A DNA stretch of 64,000 nucleotides from Escallonia rubra (lineage: Eukaryota; Streptophyta; Magnoliopsida; Escalloniales; Escalloniaceae). The DNA is taken from the NCBI GenBank assembly GCA_033065855.1, contig JAVXUO010001525.1, forward strand, positions 1 through 64,000. The letters are read 5' to 3'. Below the pieces are notes generated by a model. It did not search any database. It worked only from the letters and a program-made list of their open reading frames with translations, and was not told the origin of the DNA. Shown in pieces: positions 34,613 to 46,810 of this stretch (the stretch's first letter is position 1; every line of letters starts with the position of its first letter). A program made the position numbers and the translations under genes.

Positions 34613-36488
34613 ATGCCTATACAACGAAGAGTTACGAGGGCTACTAGCCAAGGCCTCATTCACACCGTGCAAGAGGAGGATCACCTCGGTGAACAAGAAG
34701 GGACTAATGCCATGCGTCTCCAAGACCAGCCACTAGCTACCGCACCTGACATACAAGTTGCAGTCAATGCGGCCATCTAGTAGTTTTTTCCCACTATATC
34801 CACTCTTATGACAGCCACGATGGAGATGCAAAAATCCATACAGGCGATGGCCTCCCAACAAACCATTGCACCAATCCAACCCTATGAACCTAGGTCAGCT
34901 CTTGACGCCGCTCAGGCCCCAGTGTCGCGACCACCACCGCCTCAATCATCTAGACCCTTGGCGGTAGGACTTGCGACATCTTGCCTCATGTAGCTGATGC
35001 ACTGCATCCCGTGATGCCATCACGCCGACCTCAAGCAGACCTTGGACCCGTGCTGCAACAGATTCACCCTGTCCCTGCACCTCAGTGCATGCCGACACGA
35101 AGCTCATCCGAAACCCATGACTCCATTTAGATGGAACCTAACCCTTACCCAACCGAACAACATCAAACCACTGGCCAGGTAGTGGACATGTCTCGCCCAC
35201 CCACCCATGCCCATATACAACTCCCACCACAAGCCCCTGTCATATATCAACCCTCCGTTGCACATGTCCACCACGTTGTTCCTTCTGGGGGCTCGGGGGC
35301 TCGGGGGCTCGCGGCATCCCAGCCAGCCACCACCCTTTAACCGTCCATGACGACCCGTCTCCCAACTATGTCACTCGTTCAGACTTGGAGACACTCATCC
35401 ATCGCTTGTCACAAAACTCTACGTATGATCCCTCTGCCTACCTAACAGGCCACGCTCTATATGCTAATGATATTGCCACCATACCCTACCCCTCAAAGTA
35501 CAAACAACCAGCCTTTGTGCTCTTCAACGGACGCGAGGGCAATGCCCGTGAGCACTTAACGAGATTTACAGGCTCATTGGAGCAGTATGGTCCAGGAGAC
35601 AGCTTGAAGTTGGGGGAATTCCACAAGTCCCTTACATGTTTGGCTTACACGTGGTACCACCAGATCCCTACCGGGACTGTCCACGCATGGAATGACATGG
35701 TCCAGTTGTTCTTAGATAAGTTCCACTACGAGGCCGAACGTGTGACCATTGTTGATATTGTTGGCATCCGCCAGAACCAAGGGGAAGACTTGAATAAGTA
35801 CGTGCAACACTTCCATCTCAAATGCCTTGAGTGCACGGACTTCAGTAAGGAAGAGACCCTAGTTCCCATATGCATCAAGAACATGACAGACGTATACCAG
35901 GTGCATATCGAGAACTTACAGTTGAAGTCATGGGGCCACCTCAAGGAAACAGCCCGCCGTACTTACGACATGGTCGGCCCTGTCAAGCCATGGAAGCCTC
36001 GACCGCAAAATGCACTACTGGCCTCAGTAGACACTCCCAGCCCTCAGCATAACAACAACAACAGCAACAGCTACACTGGCTTCAAGCGTCAATTCCCATA
36101 TGGGGACCAACGCTCCGACAAACGCAGACAACGGGAGCCTGCACCCGACTATCCATGCAATCTGAATATAGTGAAAGAACTCTTGGCGGAATGGGTCGCC
36201 AATGACAACAACTTCCAATTGCCACCAGTGCGGATCCCCATCACGGAGGAAGAAAGAACCAGACCCAACTACTGTCCTTTCCATCAAGCCCTTGGCCATC
36301 CTCTCAAAAACTGCCATGCACTGCGAGCCATCTTTGCAAGGAAGGTCGCGTCAGGCGACCTACAGCTATGGAAAAACAACGATGTGCGTAGGCACCCCTA
36401 CCCACCCCACGGTAACAACAATCGAGAGCATCATGTGCTTATGGCCGCTACTGACCACATCAAGCCTCTCATCCCGAAGCCCCTGTAG
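34613..36488 (+). pseudogene. Tat-type gag, broken by stops
   Basis: The likely start is MPIQRRVTRAT at 34613. This frame stops at 34780, and further pieces follow (34808-34993, 35131-35340). The longest open part, 35385-36488 (367 codons), holds the gag capsid-like domain ('GREGNAREHLTRFTGSLEQY', 'TWYHQIPTGTVHAWNDMVQL', 'QNQGEDLNKYVQHFHLKC') and a C-terminal zinc-knuckle variant C-x2-H..GH-x4-C ('YCPFHQALGHPLKNCHALR'), typical of Tat-lineage gag. An intact gag would assemble particles and bind element RNA. At least three in-frame stops separate the N-terminal part from the capsid domain. Confidence 0.82.
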
Positions 36489-36553
36489 AGGGCATTCCTA
36501 CGGTCACACCTTGTGTACCCTCCACTCCTCAGCCAGCGTCCTCAGTCGGACAG

Positions 36554-37917
36554 ATGACGAAGATCAAAAGATTTTTTGATGAAATGGGGTTTTCACCCGC
36601 GGCACGAACCTACCTCTCGAACTGTCTAATCGAGGTCACCACGGGCCTCGGCCCTGAATATTTCGCTGCCCAAGCCGAACTCAGACACGTCTATTCTACC
36701 GTATTAATTTTCTCAGATGAGGACTCACCACCAATCGAACACCACAACCGACAGTTGTACCTCGAATGCACCGTTAACAGCACGAGCTTCCGTCGTGCCT
36801 TAGTAGATGCGGCGCCTCAATCAACATCATACCTTTCATCACCTTGCAACGGGCCGACATTCCCCCAAGAAAAAACATCTGCGACCCCGTCAAGATTACT
36901 GGCTTTGGGCAGGGTCCCCAGTTGACCCTCGGCCATATCACTGTCGACCTCATGGTCGGAACTGTCTGTCGCGACACAACTTTTCACGTGATAGACAGCG
37001 AGTCTGCTTTCCACCTCCTGCTCGGCCGACCCTGGATCCATGTTAACAATGTTGTTCCCTCAACGTACCACAAGTGTGTAAAACTGGTGGTCGATCATGT
37101 GGGACATGAGGTAGCGATGACAATCCCTGCAACTAAGGCCCCCTTCGAATGTGTTGAATCTTACTTCGTCGAGGCCTCCTTTTTCACTGAGCTCGCCGAG
37201 GATGGTGAGAATGCTACTCATATACATTCCACCAAGTTGCCCAATTGGGATGAGCTGTGTGGAAACAAGCCTTCCAAGTCCAAGACCAAGAAAAGTACCA
37301 AGAACAAGGGATCAACCTCGGCGCCTCCTCCTACTGCCACGACCAAATCTCTCCTTCATCCCCCAAGTCCAAGAAGCAAACGGCCGAACCAACCTTCCAA
37401 CGCATCGTCAAAGACGGCAAAGTTATCTACCAATTATGATGGTGTGCGGGGGCTTCAGGTAGTTCGTCATCTGACCCTGACCCGCCCGTGGAAACTAAAT
37501 GGTGCTGCGCGGGCGAGCATTGCCCGCCAGACCCTGAACTCACCCCGGCCGCTGCCCCGCCCTGCTATGAAGACGGCCCTCGACCGCAGGCCAAAGATCT
37601 CGAAGAAATTAACTTGGCTGACCCAGGCGAGGAACCTCGACTGACATACATTGGCACAAAACTCGCCCCGGGCCGAAGAGAGGAATTGGTTACCCTCTTT
37701 CGCGAATATCGCGACGTATTGGCATGGAGTTACAACAAGATGTCTGGGTTGGATCCTGCCTTGGTGACACACCATCTCAACATTGCTAACGGGTTCAGCC
37801 CTGTCCGATAACATCCGCGATCCTTCCATCACAAGCTCGAATTGAAGATCAAGCAAGAGATCGAACGACTTCTACAAGCTGGCTTCATTGAGCCCATCAC
37901 TCATCCTATATGGTTGG
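36554..37917 (+). pseudogene. pol part 1: aspartic protease and N-terminal part of reverse transcriptase
   Basis: The protease region begins with 'QLYLECTVNSTSFRRALVD'. Directly after this the reading frame shifts, exactly at the catalytic Asp-Thr/Ser-Gly motif, and continues in another frame from 36844 ('FHLLLGRPWIHVNNVVPS', the conserved C-terminal part of the protease). A linker rich in K/S/P follows, then another frame change near 37480. The RT begins around 'LTYIGTKLAPGRREELVTLF' and 'YRDVLAWSYNKMSGLDPAL'. A CAA-to-TAA change at about 37809 stops the frame, after which 'IKQEIERLLQAGFIEPITH' is still readable. The coding sequence is cut at 37917 by a solo LTR insertion. Confidence 0.82.
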
Positions 37918-39971
37918 TGTGACACCCTCAACCCAGGCGACATCACCGGGCTGAGTTATCAACCATAATCACATTCAAAATCCTGTGATGAATACAGAGC
38001 AACTACATCCTCATACTCATACATCATTAATAGACGCTCCAAATTGCGTCCTTACAAAAATTTCTTACAAACATACATCATATTGCAGCGGAAGACTTTC
38101 AAGTCTTTAAACAACATGAAGGTTTACAACCTAATATACGACTGTAGTCGTAGGACTCTTAACAACCTATCTCGCAACTCAATCTTTATCCCACAATTCC
38201 TAGCTGGTCTTACCTCACACAACTGATCCCATTGCTCAACTTTTCTAGCTTGTGTCTTTTTCCTTTCTAGTAGGTTCTCCTTGATCAACCTTATGGCCTG
38301 CACAATACAACATAAGGAATGAGTACAAATCGCCCAGTAAAGACAACACGAGGAGTATTGTGTACAAATGATTCAAGAGACTCGGAAGAATAATAATCAT
38401 CTCAACGATAGAAATGAATCAAGAGTTCCAATAAATTTTTTACATTAGCATAATTGTCAAACGATAATTTTTCTTTCGTTAGACTGAGCGGCTTTAAGGC
38501 CCAACAGAACAGCATTACTGCCACCTCCTCATGGACTGGACTGACTGACCGACTATGCAAGTGAACCCGAAATCCAAGGTCATAAAGATAAACATCATTG
38601 AAATACAAATCATAAAAATCATCAATATCAAAATAAATTCAAATGCAATGCACATGGACACGACGGACATGACTCGACCAAACACGACAGACTCTGCTCG
38701 AGCAACATTCATCCTTTTTGGCCAATGATCATAATTCATAGGCCATCCTCCTCATATTAATGTCCCATTTTACGGGATGTTCATCTCAGTCTCAAGTAAA
38801 TTGAAGAGACACTGTCAACAAGCAGGGAACTCATTTAGAGTGATTTCCCTTACCACGTTACAGCCAAACAACAAGACTTCATCAACGGGGCGGACTAAGG
38901 GAAAGTTTGTTCCACCTTATGTCCTCAACAACACAGCTCAACAAGGAATACCGGATCAAAAGATCAACTGGTGTTCAGACCTAACAACAAGAGTTCAACG
39001 TAACATCATCAACAGGACGGACTTGGGAGAAGATTACCACAAGCCTCAACAATGTTCTTACATAAGAGGAATTTCGACTACCAATAAGTGCCGACATCTC
39101 ACAACAACACACAACGACTTCAACAACATCATCATCAACGATAGGGCGGACTCGGGAGAAGTTGCCACAAGTCCTCAATAGTGTTCTCAAAGAGAAGAGA
39201 TATCGACTATCAATAATTGCCGGCATCTCACAACCACCACACAATAACCCCTATACAATATCATCATCGACTTCAGGTATGCTAATCGAATCGAATCATA
39301 GCATACTAGGACACGCATCATCCTCATTAAATTCTATCAACAGGACGGACTAAGGGAATTTATTCTACCCTATGTCCTCAACAGCACAATTCACATATGC
39401 GTATACCGGTCACAATGACTACCGGTGACTAATTATAACAACAAGAATTCAACAACACGTCATCAACATGGCATGCTAATTGAAACAATGAATTAGCATA
39501 TGAGAACCGCGTTGTCCTTACCTGATTGGCTTATAGCCGAAGTAACTCGCAATCTTTGATCGCAACGAGCTGCATCACTTAGTCAAATCATACCCTGCTC
39601 GTTAGTCATCATTCAACATATACACATTCCTTATTCTACCCCTTCCTATTTAATCGTCTATAGCGTCTTATGACAGCTTGTTAATCCAGTCCAATAACTG
39701 GATCATTAATCCAGCCTTATCGACGCCTCCACAGTAATCACTTCCATTATTTAACGTATTAACACCACTCCTCACTTCCCACAACTCCGAACGCTTAATT
39801 ACGCGCGTTCCTTAAAATTTAGCGCTAACGTGGCAATTTATCAAAATACCCTCTGGCAGCCATCGCCCCAACAAACATCTCAAAACAACTTTAAACCAAC
39901 TTTTTGGGTGTCTTACACCCCTTCTAGAACTAAAAGTCATTCGGAAAATTTTATATGAAAAATTACCAAAA

Positions 39972-41489
39972 GGGGTAAATGTACTTTAACCCCTATACTT
40001 TAAGGCGGTTGCACTATGGCCCCCCCTACTTTAAAAAGTTGAACTAAACCCTCCTGAACTCATCAAAACCGGGCAAAATGGACGGTTTCCATCCAAGTTA
40101 ACACAGTTTTTGGGCGGGAAGTGTTTGGCGCCCAGATCTTGCATTTTCAAGACGAAACTACCCCTTTGACCCAATAAAGTGCTTAAGGCTTGCAAAAAAT
40201 CACCCAAAAAATCACCAATTTCATTTCACTCCATTTGCAAACCCTAGAAATTTTACAAAAGGTGACCATTTTCATTTCAATTCATTTGCAAACCTTCCTT
40301 TCAAAGGGTAACCACAAAAAAAAAGAATTTTATTCTGAAATTTTGAATTTTCAAATTTTAATTTCAAAAATGCAATGGGTATACCCGAACCCATACGCCT
40401 GACCCGCGCCCGCACTCTTTGGCACTTCCTCACAGTCACAGGCCGACCCAAATTCGACCTACTCCATGCCCACTTGACCCGACCCGACCCGACTGTGCCC
40501 TTCCCAAGCCCTAATTTTTTTCCACTGAAAACCCTAATCTCTATCCATGCGCCGCCAACCCTCCTTCTGGCATCTCACGCCGGCGCTCCATTCTCTGCCG
40601 ACAGCCCCCCTCCCCCCGTCGACGGCGCCGACCCATCCTCTTCCTTCCTCTTCTCTCCCCCGCCCTCCACTGCCCCAACCGCCAAGCTCTCCGCCGGCAG
40701 CCCCTTCCCCGCCATCGGCGACGCCAACCCCCTTCATCTCTCTTCTTTCCTCTTCTCTCCCCCGCCCTTCGCTGCCACAACAACCGGAGCTCTCCGCCGG
40801 TAGTCCCTTCCTTGCCATCAGTGACGCCAACCCCCTCCCTCTCTCTTCCTTCCTCTTCACTTCCTCTCCCCTCCCTCCCCCCGCCCTCCACTGCCCCAAC
40901 CACCGAGCTCTCTGCCAGCAGCCCCTTCCCCGCCATCGGCGACGCCAACCCCCTCCCTCTCTCTTATTTCCTCTTCTCTCCCCCGCCCTTCGCTGCCACA
41001 ACAACCAGCTCTCCGCCGGCAGCCCCTTCCCTACCATCAGTGACGTCAACCCCCTCCCTCTCTCTTCCTTCCTCTTCACTTCATCTCCCCTCCCCCCACC
41101 CCCGCGCCCCGCTGCCGTAACAGCCCCGCTGTCGTAACAACCCCGCTATGTCGTCAGTCCCCCTCCCCCCCTGTCGGCGACACTGACCCCCCTCTCTTCC
41201 TTCCTCTTCTCTTTTCTCACCACCCGCGGCTGCAACAGCCCCGCGGCGCCGCCACCGCCGCTGCTCCTTGCTCTTCTCTTCATTCTCCCTTCACCCACCC
41301 CAAATGGTTTGAGAGGATTTTCAGTTATGTTTAAAAGAAGGGTAGTTGTGACATTTCAGCAATCTCAGTTACGGCCATTCCACTTTGCCCAGTTTTGATG
41401 AGTTCAGGGGGGTTTAGTTCAACTTTTTAAAGTAGGGGGGGCCATAGTGAAACCGCCTTAAAGTATAGGGGGTAAAGTGCATTTACCCC
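39972..41489. mobile_element. Small MULE nested in the solo LTR
   Basis: A 1518-bp element with inverted ends 'ggggtaaatgtactttaacc' and, at the right in reverse complement, 'ggggtaaatgcactttaccc', continuing through 'aaggcggtt' and 'actttaaaaagttgaactaaac'-like text for about 150 bp. A perfect 9-bp duplication TTACCAAAA lies at 39963-39971 and 41490-41498. The interior is a GC-rich tandem array (see 40680-41110) that keeps long frames open on both strands without resembling a protein family. The TIR is unrelated to the other MULEs in the window. Confidence 0.88.
40680..41110. repeat. Higher-order tandem repeat, about 220 bp, inside the MULE
   Basis: The phrase 'ccttccccgccatcggcgac' occurs near 40702 and 40922, and its variant 'ccttccttgccatcagtgac' near 40804 and 41023. 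Alternating units of about 101 and 118 bp therefore form two copies of a period of about 220 bp. Plus-strand translation is rich in P, S and L, but the minus strand is equally open, so coding is unlikely. Confidence 0.75.
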
Positions 41490-43147
41490 TTACCAAAATA
41501 CCCCCTCTAGGCGGCAAATTACCGAAATGCCCCCGGGGGTTCACTATCACCCCAACGCCCCAAATCAGCTTCAATACAAGCTTTCAGGTGTTTTACAACT
41601 CTTTCCGGACTAAAAAATCCTTTGAAAAACTTTATCGAGAAAATTACCAAAATACCCTTCTCCGGGTGGCAAATTACTAAAAATGCCCCCTGAGGGTTCC
41701 CAGCATAAGAAAAATCTCAAAAGTGCTTTAAAATGCTATTTTAATCCTCCTGAATTCATTTTTGAGCTAAAAAGTATTTTACAAAATTTTCGCCCAAAAA
41801 TCTCGAACCGGCGTCCGGACCGAGCGCTTAAAAGCCCGTTCGGCCAAAAATGGCTAACGACTTCAGAATGACCTAAAATCTTGGGAAATGGAACTTCTCA
41901 GCATCATAGAGTCCTCATAAAAATTTTGCGCAAAACCGCGCTAGTTTTTTTATTTTAAATTTTACCGTAAAGTTCCAAACTTCCCGCATCCACTTACCCT
42001 CTTCCCGACCTCGGAAACATATGAAATATTTCCACAACACAGGTCTTCTAAAAATAACTAGGGTCTCTTTCTCATACTTTGGCTAAATCTGTCTTGAGAT
42101 ATTTTTAAAAATTCAATCAAAGGACCGAAATAACCCTACCACTTTTAGTGACTATTACAGTCACTATTCATGTATAAATGAATCAAACCCACACTATTCA
42201 CGCACCTGCACTTCATCTTCTTCCTCACTGCCGAGCTTCTCAACTTCGCGGCCATGGGATTCAACCTCTTTTCTCTTACCAATTTCTTTGTAAACACACA
42301 CAAAAACACTACTTACACCCTCCCCATCTCCATGCTACCTTCCCCCTCCCTTCTTCCTCCATCACCATGCCCCCTACACCCACACGGCAGCAGCACCAGC
42401 TGCTGCCTTCTTCCTTTCCCTCTCCCTTTTCCCCTTTCAAGCTCCCGTAGGGCACTATCTCCCTCACCGTGCACGCCAGCAGCCTTCCCCCTTGCACTAC
42501 ACCACACGCTGCACCACCACCTTGCTGAAAATATACACATTCGCACCCCATCAACACACACAGCACCGTGTATCAAAGTTGTGCACTTACTCACACAGAA
42601 CGCACACACAGCAGTCCTGTGTTGCTGTTCTTCGTCCCTCACCCTTGCACCCACACACACAACACTAAAACACATACTGAAATACAAGAATAAATTGAGA
42701 GTCTTACCACTTTAAGCTTCCTCCTTTCTATTTCTTAGTCTGCTTCTCTCCTTTTCTCTTTTTGGTTTCGTTTCTTCTTGTCCGAAACTCCCTAATCCCC
42801 AAGACCCAATATTAAATCTTTTAAGTTGCTTAGTCAATCTAAAGCAGGAGGTGGCATCTCCTTATCCGGGACTTCTGAAAAATTGACACATAAGGCTAAG
42901 TTTTCAAAAATTACGAAATAGCCCCTTAAATTCCAGAATTTACAAAATGACCCCGGGAGTTTCAAAAATTATACTCTTGCCCCTAACTTTTCAAAATTAT
43001 ATTTTGACCCCCAAAACCACACTAACCCCCTATTTAGCTCCCTAACACTTAATCATCACCAACATATTGCTACTTAATAAAAATAGCACCCCTTAATTAA
43101 TCAAACTCAAGGTTAGATTAATTTCTGGTATTTTCCGGGGTATGACA

Positions 43148-43860
43148 GTTGGCTAATGTTATTCCTGTGTAAAAGAAGAACGGCCAAGTCCACATTTGTA
43201 TTGATTTTCGGGACTTGAACAAGGCATGCCCTAAAGACGAGTTCCCATTTGCCCAACATCGACATGCTTACAGAGGCAGTTGCCGGACACGAAACCTTAT
43301 CTTTCATGGATGGTTTCGCAGGCTACAATCAAATTCGGATGAACCCCGATGACTATGCCAAGACAGCCTTCTGCACTCCTATGGGTAACTTTTGTTGGAA
43401 AGTCATGCCCTTCGGCCGTAAGAACGCAGGTGCAACGTATCAAAGAGCAATGACAACAATCTTCCACGACATGATACACCGCACAATGGAGGACTACGTC
43501 GATGATCTTATCATCAAGTCCAAAAAGGAAAGTGATCATCTCACGGACCTTCGAGCAGTCTTCGATCGTTGTCGACAATACAACATGCGGATGAATCCGT
43601 TGAAATGTGCCTTTGGAGTCTCCTCCGGAAAATTCCTCGGCTTTTTGGTCAGTCGACAGGGCATCGACGCTGACCCTTCTAAGACTGCCTCCATTCAAGA
43701 GATGCCCCCTCCCAAGAGCACCAAACAGTTGAAGAGCTTCCTCGGAAAGGTTTCTTACCTCCATCGATTCATCATTTCCTTGGCCAAACTTATCACACCC
43801 TTCCAGCACTTAACGCGCAAATTAAAGCACACTGTGGAGTTGGGGTGCACCCCAACAACA
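43148..43860 (+). pseudogene. pol part 2: C-terminal reverse transcriptase with catalytic YVDD
   Basis: Resumes directly after the solo LTR with 'LANVIPV', a TAA in place of a Lys codon, then 'NGQVHICIDFRDLNKACP', a frame shift near 43240, and an open stretch from 43249: 'VAGHETLSFMDGFAGYNQIR', 'CWKVMPFGRKNAGATYQRAM' and the catalytic 'MEDYVDDLIIKS' at about 43490-43520. The thumb and connection region 'KCAFGVSSGKFLGFLVSRQG' then 'KQLKSFLGKVSYLHRFI' follows. All core RT blocks are recognisable, so the enzyme decayed late. Confidence 0.88.
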
Positions 43861-44820
43861 AGCATTCGACCAGATCAAGGCAGTCCTCATGTCACCGCAG
43901 ACCATGGTCGTGCCACAACGAGGTATCCCACTCTTGTTTTACCTGACCTCCACGCCTAGATCCATAGGGGCACTGCTTGCCCAAGAGGTGGATGGAGTGG
44001 AGTGCCCAGTTTATTATCTCAGTAGATCGATCAGGGGGCCCGAAGCCAATTACTCTGAGCTCGAGAAGCACTGCTTAGCCTTGGTCTATGCCTCGCAGAA
44101 ATTCAGACATTAGTTCTTGCCGCACCAAATCACACTTGTCACCAAGGCCGATCCACTACGATACATGCTCATGCGCCCTGCCCTGTCTGGTCGACTCACT
44201 CGTTGGTTGTTGCTTTTGGCCGAATTTGGATTATCCATCAAGAATCCTACAACTCTACGGAGCCAAGCACTTGCAGACCTTTTGGCCTTCTTTCCGCACC
44301 AACAATATGAACCGACCTCAGATCAATTGTCTGGGGAGGAGACGACCCTGATCTCTGACATCGATGAATTATGGACGCTTGAGTTTGACGGCTCAGCCAC
44401 TAGCAAAGGTCCTAATGGAGCTCCCCTTCGGTAAGGGGGTGCTGGTATTGTCCTTTGAAATTCAGAGGGTGTTACCACATACCTATCCTTCAAGCTTGCA
44501 TTCCCGGTGTCTAACAATGAAGCTGAGTATGAGGCACTTGTCATTGGCCTCATGCTGGCTACCAGTATGAGGGCTAAGGCATTGTGGGTGAAAGGAGACT
44601 CGAACTTGATCATGAAGCAGGCCGACGGGGGGTTTGCAGTCAAGGAGCCAGCCTTGGCACCTTATCCTGCCTTGGTTCAACATTTGGAAGGAAGATTTGG
44701 CCATATCCAATATGAATATCACAACAGATGCCACAGCATTGAACCTAGTCCTGAAGGACACTACTGCAGACGATTGGAGGTAGTCGATTGTAGACCAACT
44801 TAATGCGTCATCTCTTGCTT
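43861..44820 (+). pseudogene. pol part 3: RNase H followed by a second, archaeal-type RNase H
   Basis: The first RNase H is seen as 'LFYLTSTPRSIGALLAQEVD' and 'CPVYYLSRSIRGPEANYSEL', then 'EKHCLALVYASQKFRH' followed by a TAG at 44113. The connector 'LMRPALSGRLTRWLLLLAEF' precedes a second module with 'WTLEFDGSATSKGPNGAP', a stop, 'VSNNEAEYEALVIGLMLA' and 'ALWVKGDSNLIMKQADG', i.e. the D..E..D residues of an archaeal-type RNase H. Tat-lineage elements are known for this dual arrangement. Several stops and frameshifts are present. Confidence 0.85.
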
Positions 44821-44879
44821 ATGCCTCTACCCTTACAGACTTTTTGATGTTGGGAGAGGTCTTGTACAAATAATGCCCC

Positions 44880-46345
44880 GGAGGCACTCTAGCCAGGTGT
44901 TTGGCGCAAGAAGAAGCAAAGCATAAACTACAGCTTGGCCATCAGAAGTGTTGTGGCCTCGACGGCCCCCCTCTATACCGCCGCCTCCAGCGCATGGGCC
45001 TCTTTTGGCCATCCATGCCCAAGGATGCGTCAGACATACAACGGGATTGCCTCGAATGCTTATATGCACCAGATAATGTGGAAGCTCTTGTAATCAACGT
45101 CGAGGGTGACTAGCGTCAACCTTTCATCCAATATCTATCTCATGGGATTCTACCTCATGATCGTAGCTCAGCACGATCTATCAAACGTAAGTCGGCCAAG
45201 TATTTTGTGACGGAAGGCGAGTTGTTTCGCAAGGGATTTTCAGGACGCACCCTGCGATGCTTGCAAGGCGCCCAAGCAGTCGAGGTGATTAACGAAGTAC
45301 ACAATGGTGATTATGGTGAGCATCAAGGCTCTCAGAAGCTGTATGTGGAGTTGCTAAGGTTGGGGTACTACTGGCCGACTATGGAATCCGATGCAATCTC
45401 TCATGTCCGACACTGCCAACCCTGCTAGAGACAAGCTGACAGGATGCACACACCAGCGTCCGACCTCCGCATGATCTTGGCCCCTTGGCCATTCCACTCT
45501 TGGGCTCTCGACCTCATAGGCCCCATCCACCCAACATCTCGAGGTCATACTTGGATTATGGTCGCAACGGAACGTTTCACAAAGTGGGTCGAGGCTATAC
45601 CTCTGCGAAGAGCCACGGGAGGCGTCATCGCCAACTTCTTACAAGATCACATCGTCTGTCACTTTGGTATCCCTCGGTGTATCATATCTGACAACGGCAC
45701 GCCACTCATCAACAGGGATGTCCGAGCTTTCATGGAAGGATACAACATCAACCACGCTACATCCACTCCTTACTACCCACAAGGGGATGGTCAAGCCAAA
45801 GCTTCTAACAACACTCTACTGTGGGTATTATCACGAATGGTCCATGATGCAAGTGGTTCATGGTCCGAGAAGCTAAGCCTTGCACTTTGGGCTTACAGAA
45901 CCTCCAAGCACATAGCAACAAAGACCACACCCTTTTCCCTTGTCTACGGGGACGAGTGTGTAGTACCAGCCGAGATTGTGGTCGCATCAGCCAGACTCTC
46001 CCTAAGCAGTTGGCTTAGGGAGGAAGAAACCAAAATGACCACCCTTGAAGGACTTGATGAAAGGAGAGTCAATGCCTTACGCCGTATGAAGAAATACCAC
46101 GAACAACTCACTAAGGCATATGGAAAGACTGTGAAGCAACGAACATTCGTCGAGGGCGACCTTGTTCTCCAAGCCGCCAAACATGTACGCACCAAGATGT
46201 CAGCCCCCAAGTTCACACCAAATTAGGAAGGACCACTTTAAGTGCATGAAGCCAGAGACAACGGCTCCTACCTCCTGCTCAACACGGAAGATGGACAAAT
46301 CACGGCACCTATCAACGGTCGCTATTTGAAGAAGTATTATGCATG
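44880..46345 (+). pseudogene. pol part 4: integrase, with a catalytic Glu-to-Lys change
   Basis: Two zinc-finger-like modules precede the core: one at about 44960-45060 ('LYRRLQRMGLFWPSMPKDA' then C-x2-C) and one at about 45290-45428 (H-x3-H-like 'EVHNGDYGEHQG' then 'LGYYWPTMESDAISHVRHC' and C). The core (45444-46226) reads 'PWPFHSWALDLIGPIHPTSR' (first Asp) and 'GIPRCIISDNGTPLI' (second Asp). Exactly where the third acidic residue of D,D-35-E should be, the sequence reads GQAKASN instead of GQAEASN. The C-terminal part includes 'ALWAYRTSKHIATKTTPFSL'. After 46226 the end 'INGRYLKKYYA' and a TGA at about 46345 close pol. With Lys at the catalytic position this copy should be inactive. Confidence 0.88.
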
Positions 46346-46810
46346 ACCAGCAGCGGATTGTTCCCCCAGCCCTACCCGCCCAAAGCTTAGAACATTTACA
46401 CACATAACATTTTTTGTATATGCACACCTGTTCATGACTTGTAACTTTTGCTGATTATTAAAAGTTCTTACTTTACTCATGTAATGGCATTTTGGCCCAA
46501 ATACTATCAATGCAAAGATCATTTACTCGCCTCAACTACTGTATGTAATGCACTCTTTCATTTACACATCATTCACTAAGTCGCTTGCTATGGGCGGGGA
46601 AGGGGGAACCACAACGGGAAGACACCGCATGCAAGACATACAAGCACGTCAAAAGCTAAGCATCACCTCACAACAAACACATGTACAAGATCATCATATG
46701 ACTGCCATATCAATATCAACCAAATGTATACAAGTCACAGGTTTGCAGGCCGCTACGGACCAATGACTACTAGCAAAATGAAAAGAAAACGACATCTAAC
46801 GTAAAGAAGT
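46346..46810. other. Spacer between pol and the antisense gene
   Basis: No ORF of known family; AT-richer than its neighbours. It would hold the 3' ends of both convergent transcripts (pol from the left, antisense gene from the right). Confidence 0.4.

Larger units (their letters stand above)
37918..43147 (-). mobile_element. Solo LTR (gypsy type) inserted in the RT gene
   Basis: Bounded by a perfect 5-bp duplication GTTGG (37913-37917 and 43148-43152). The plus strand begins 'tgtgacaccctcaaccc' and ends 'ttttccggggtatgaca', so both ends are TG..CA with inverted TGT(C/G)A..CCC. No internal domain, PBS or second LTR is seen, hence a solo LTR. By analogy with the LTRs at 8328 and 56359, where the plus-strand left end is the LTR 3' end, it is taken as minus-oriented. 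Without the nested MULE the LTR is about 3.7 kb. Confidence 0.8.

Noticed and set aside
40534-41137. Long P/S/L-rich and G/E/R-rich ORFs on opposite strands
   Set aside because: They follow from the GC-rich tandem repeat in the MULE; both strands are open and neither shows a domain.
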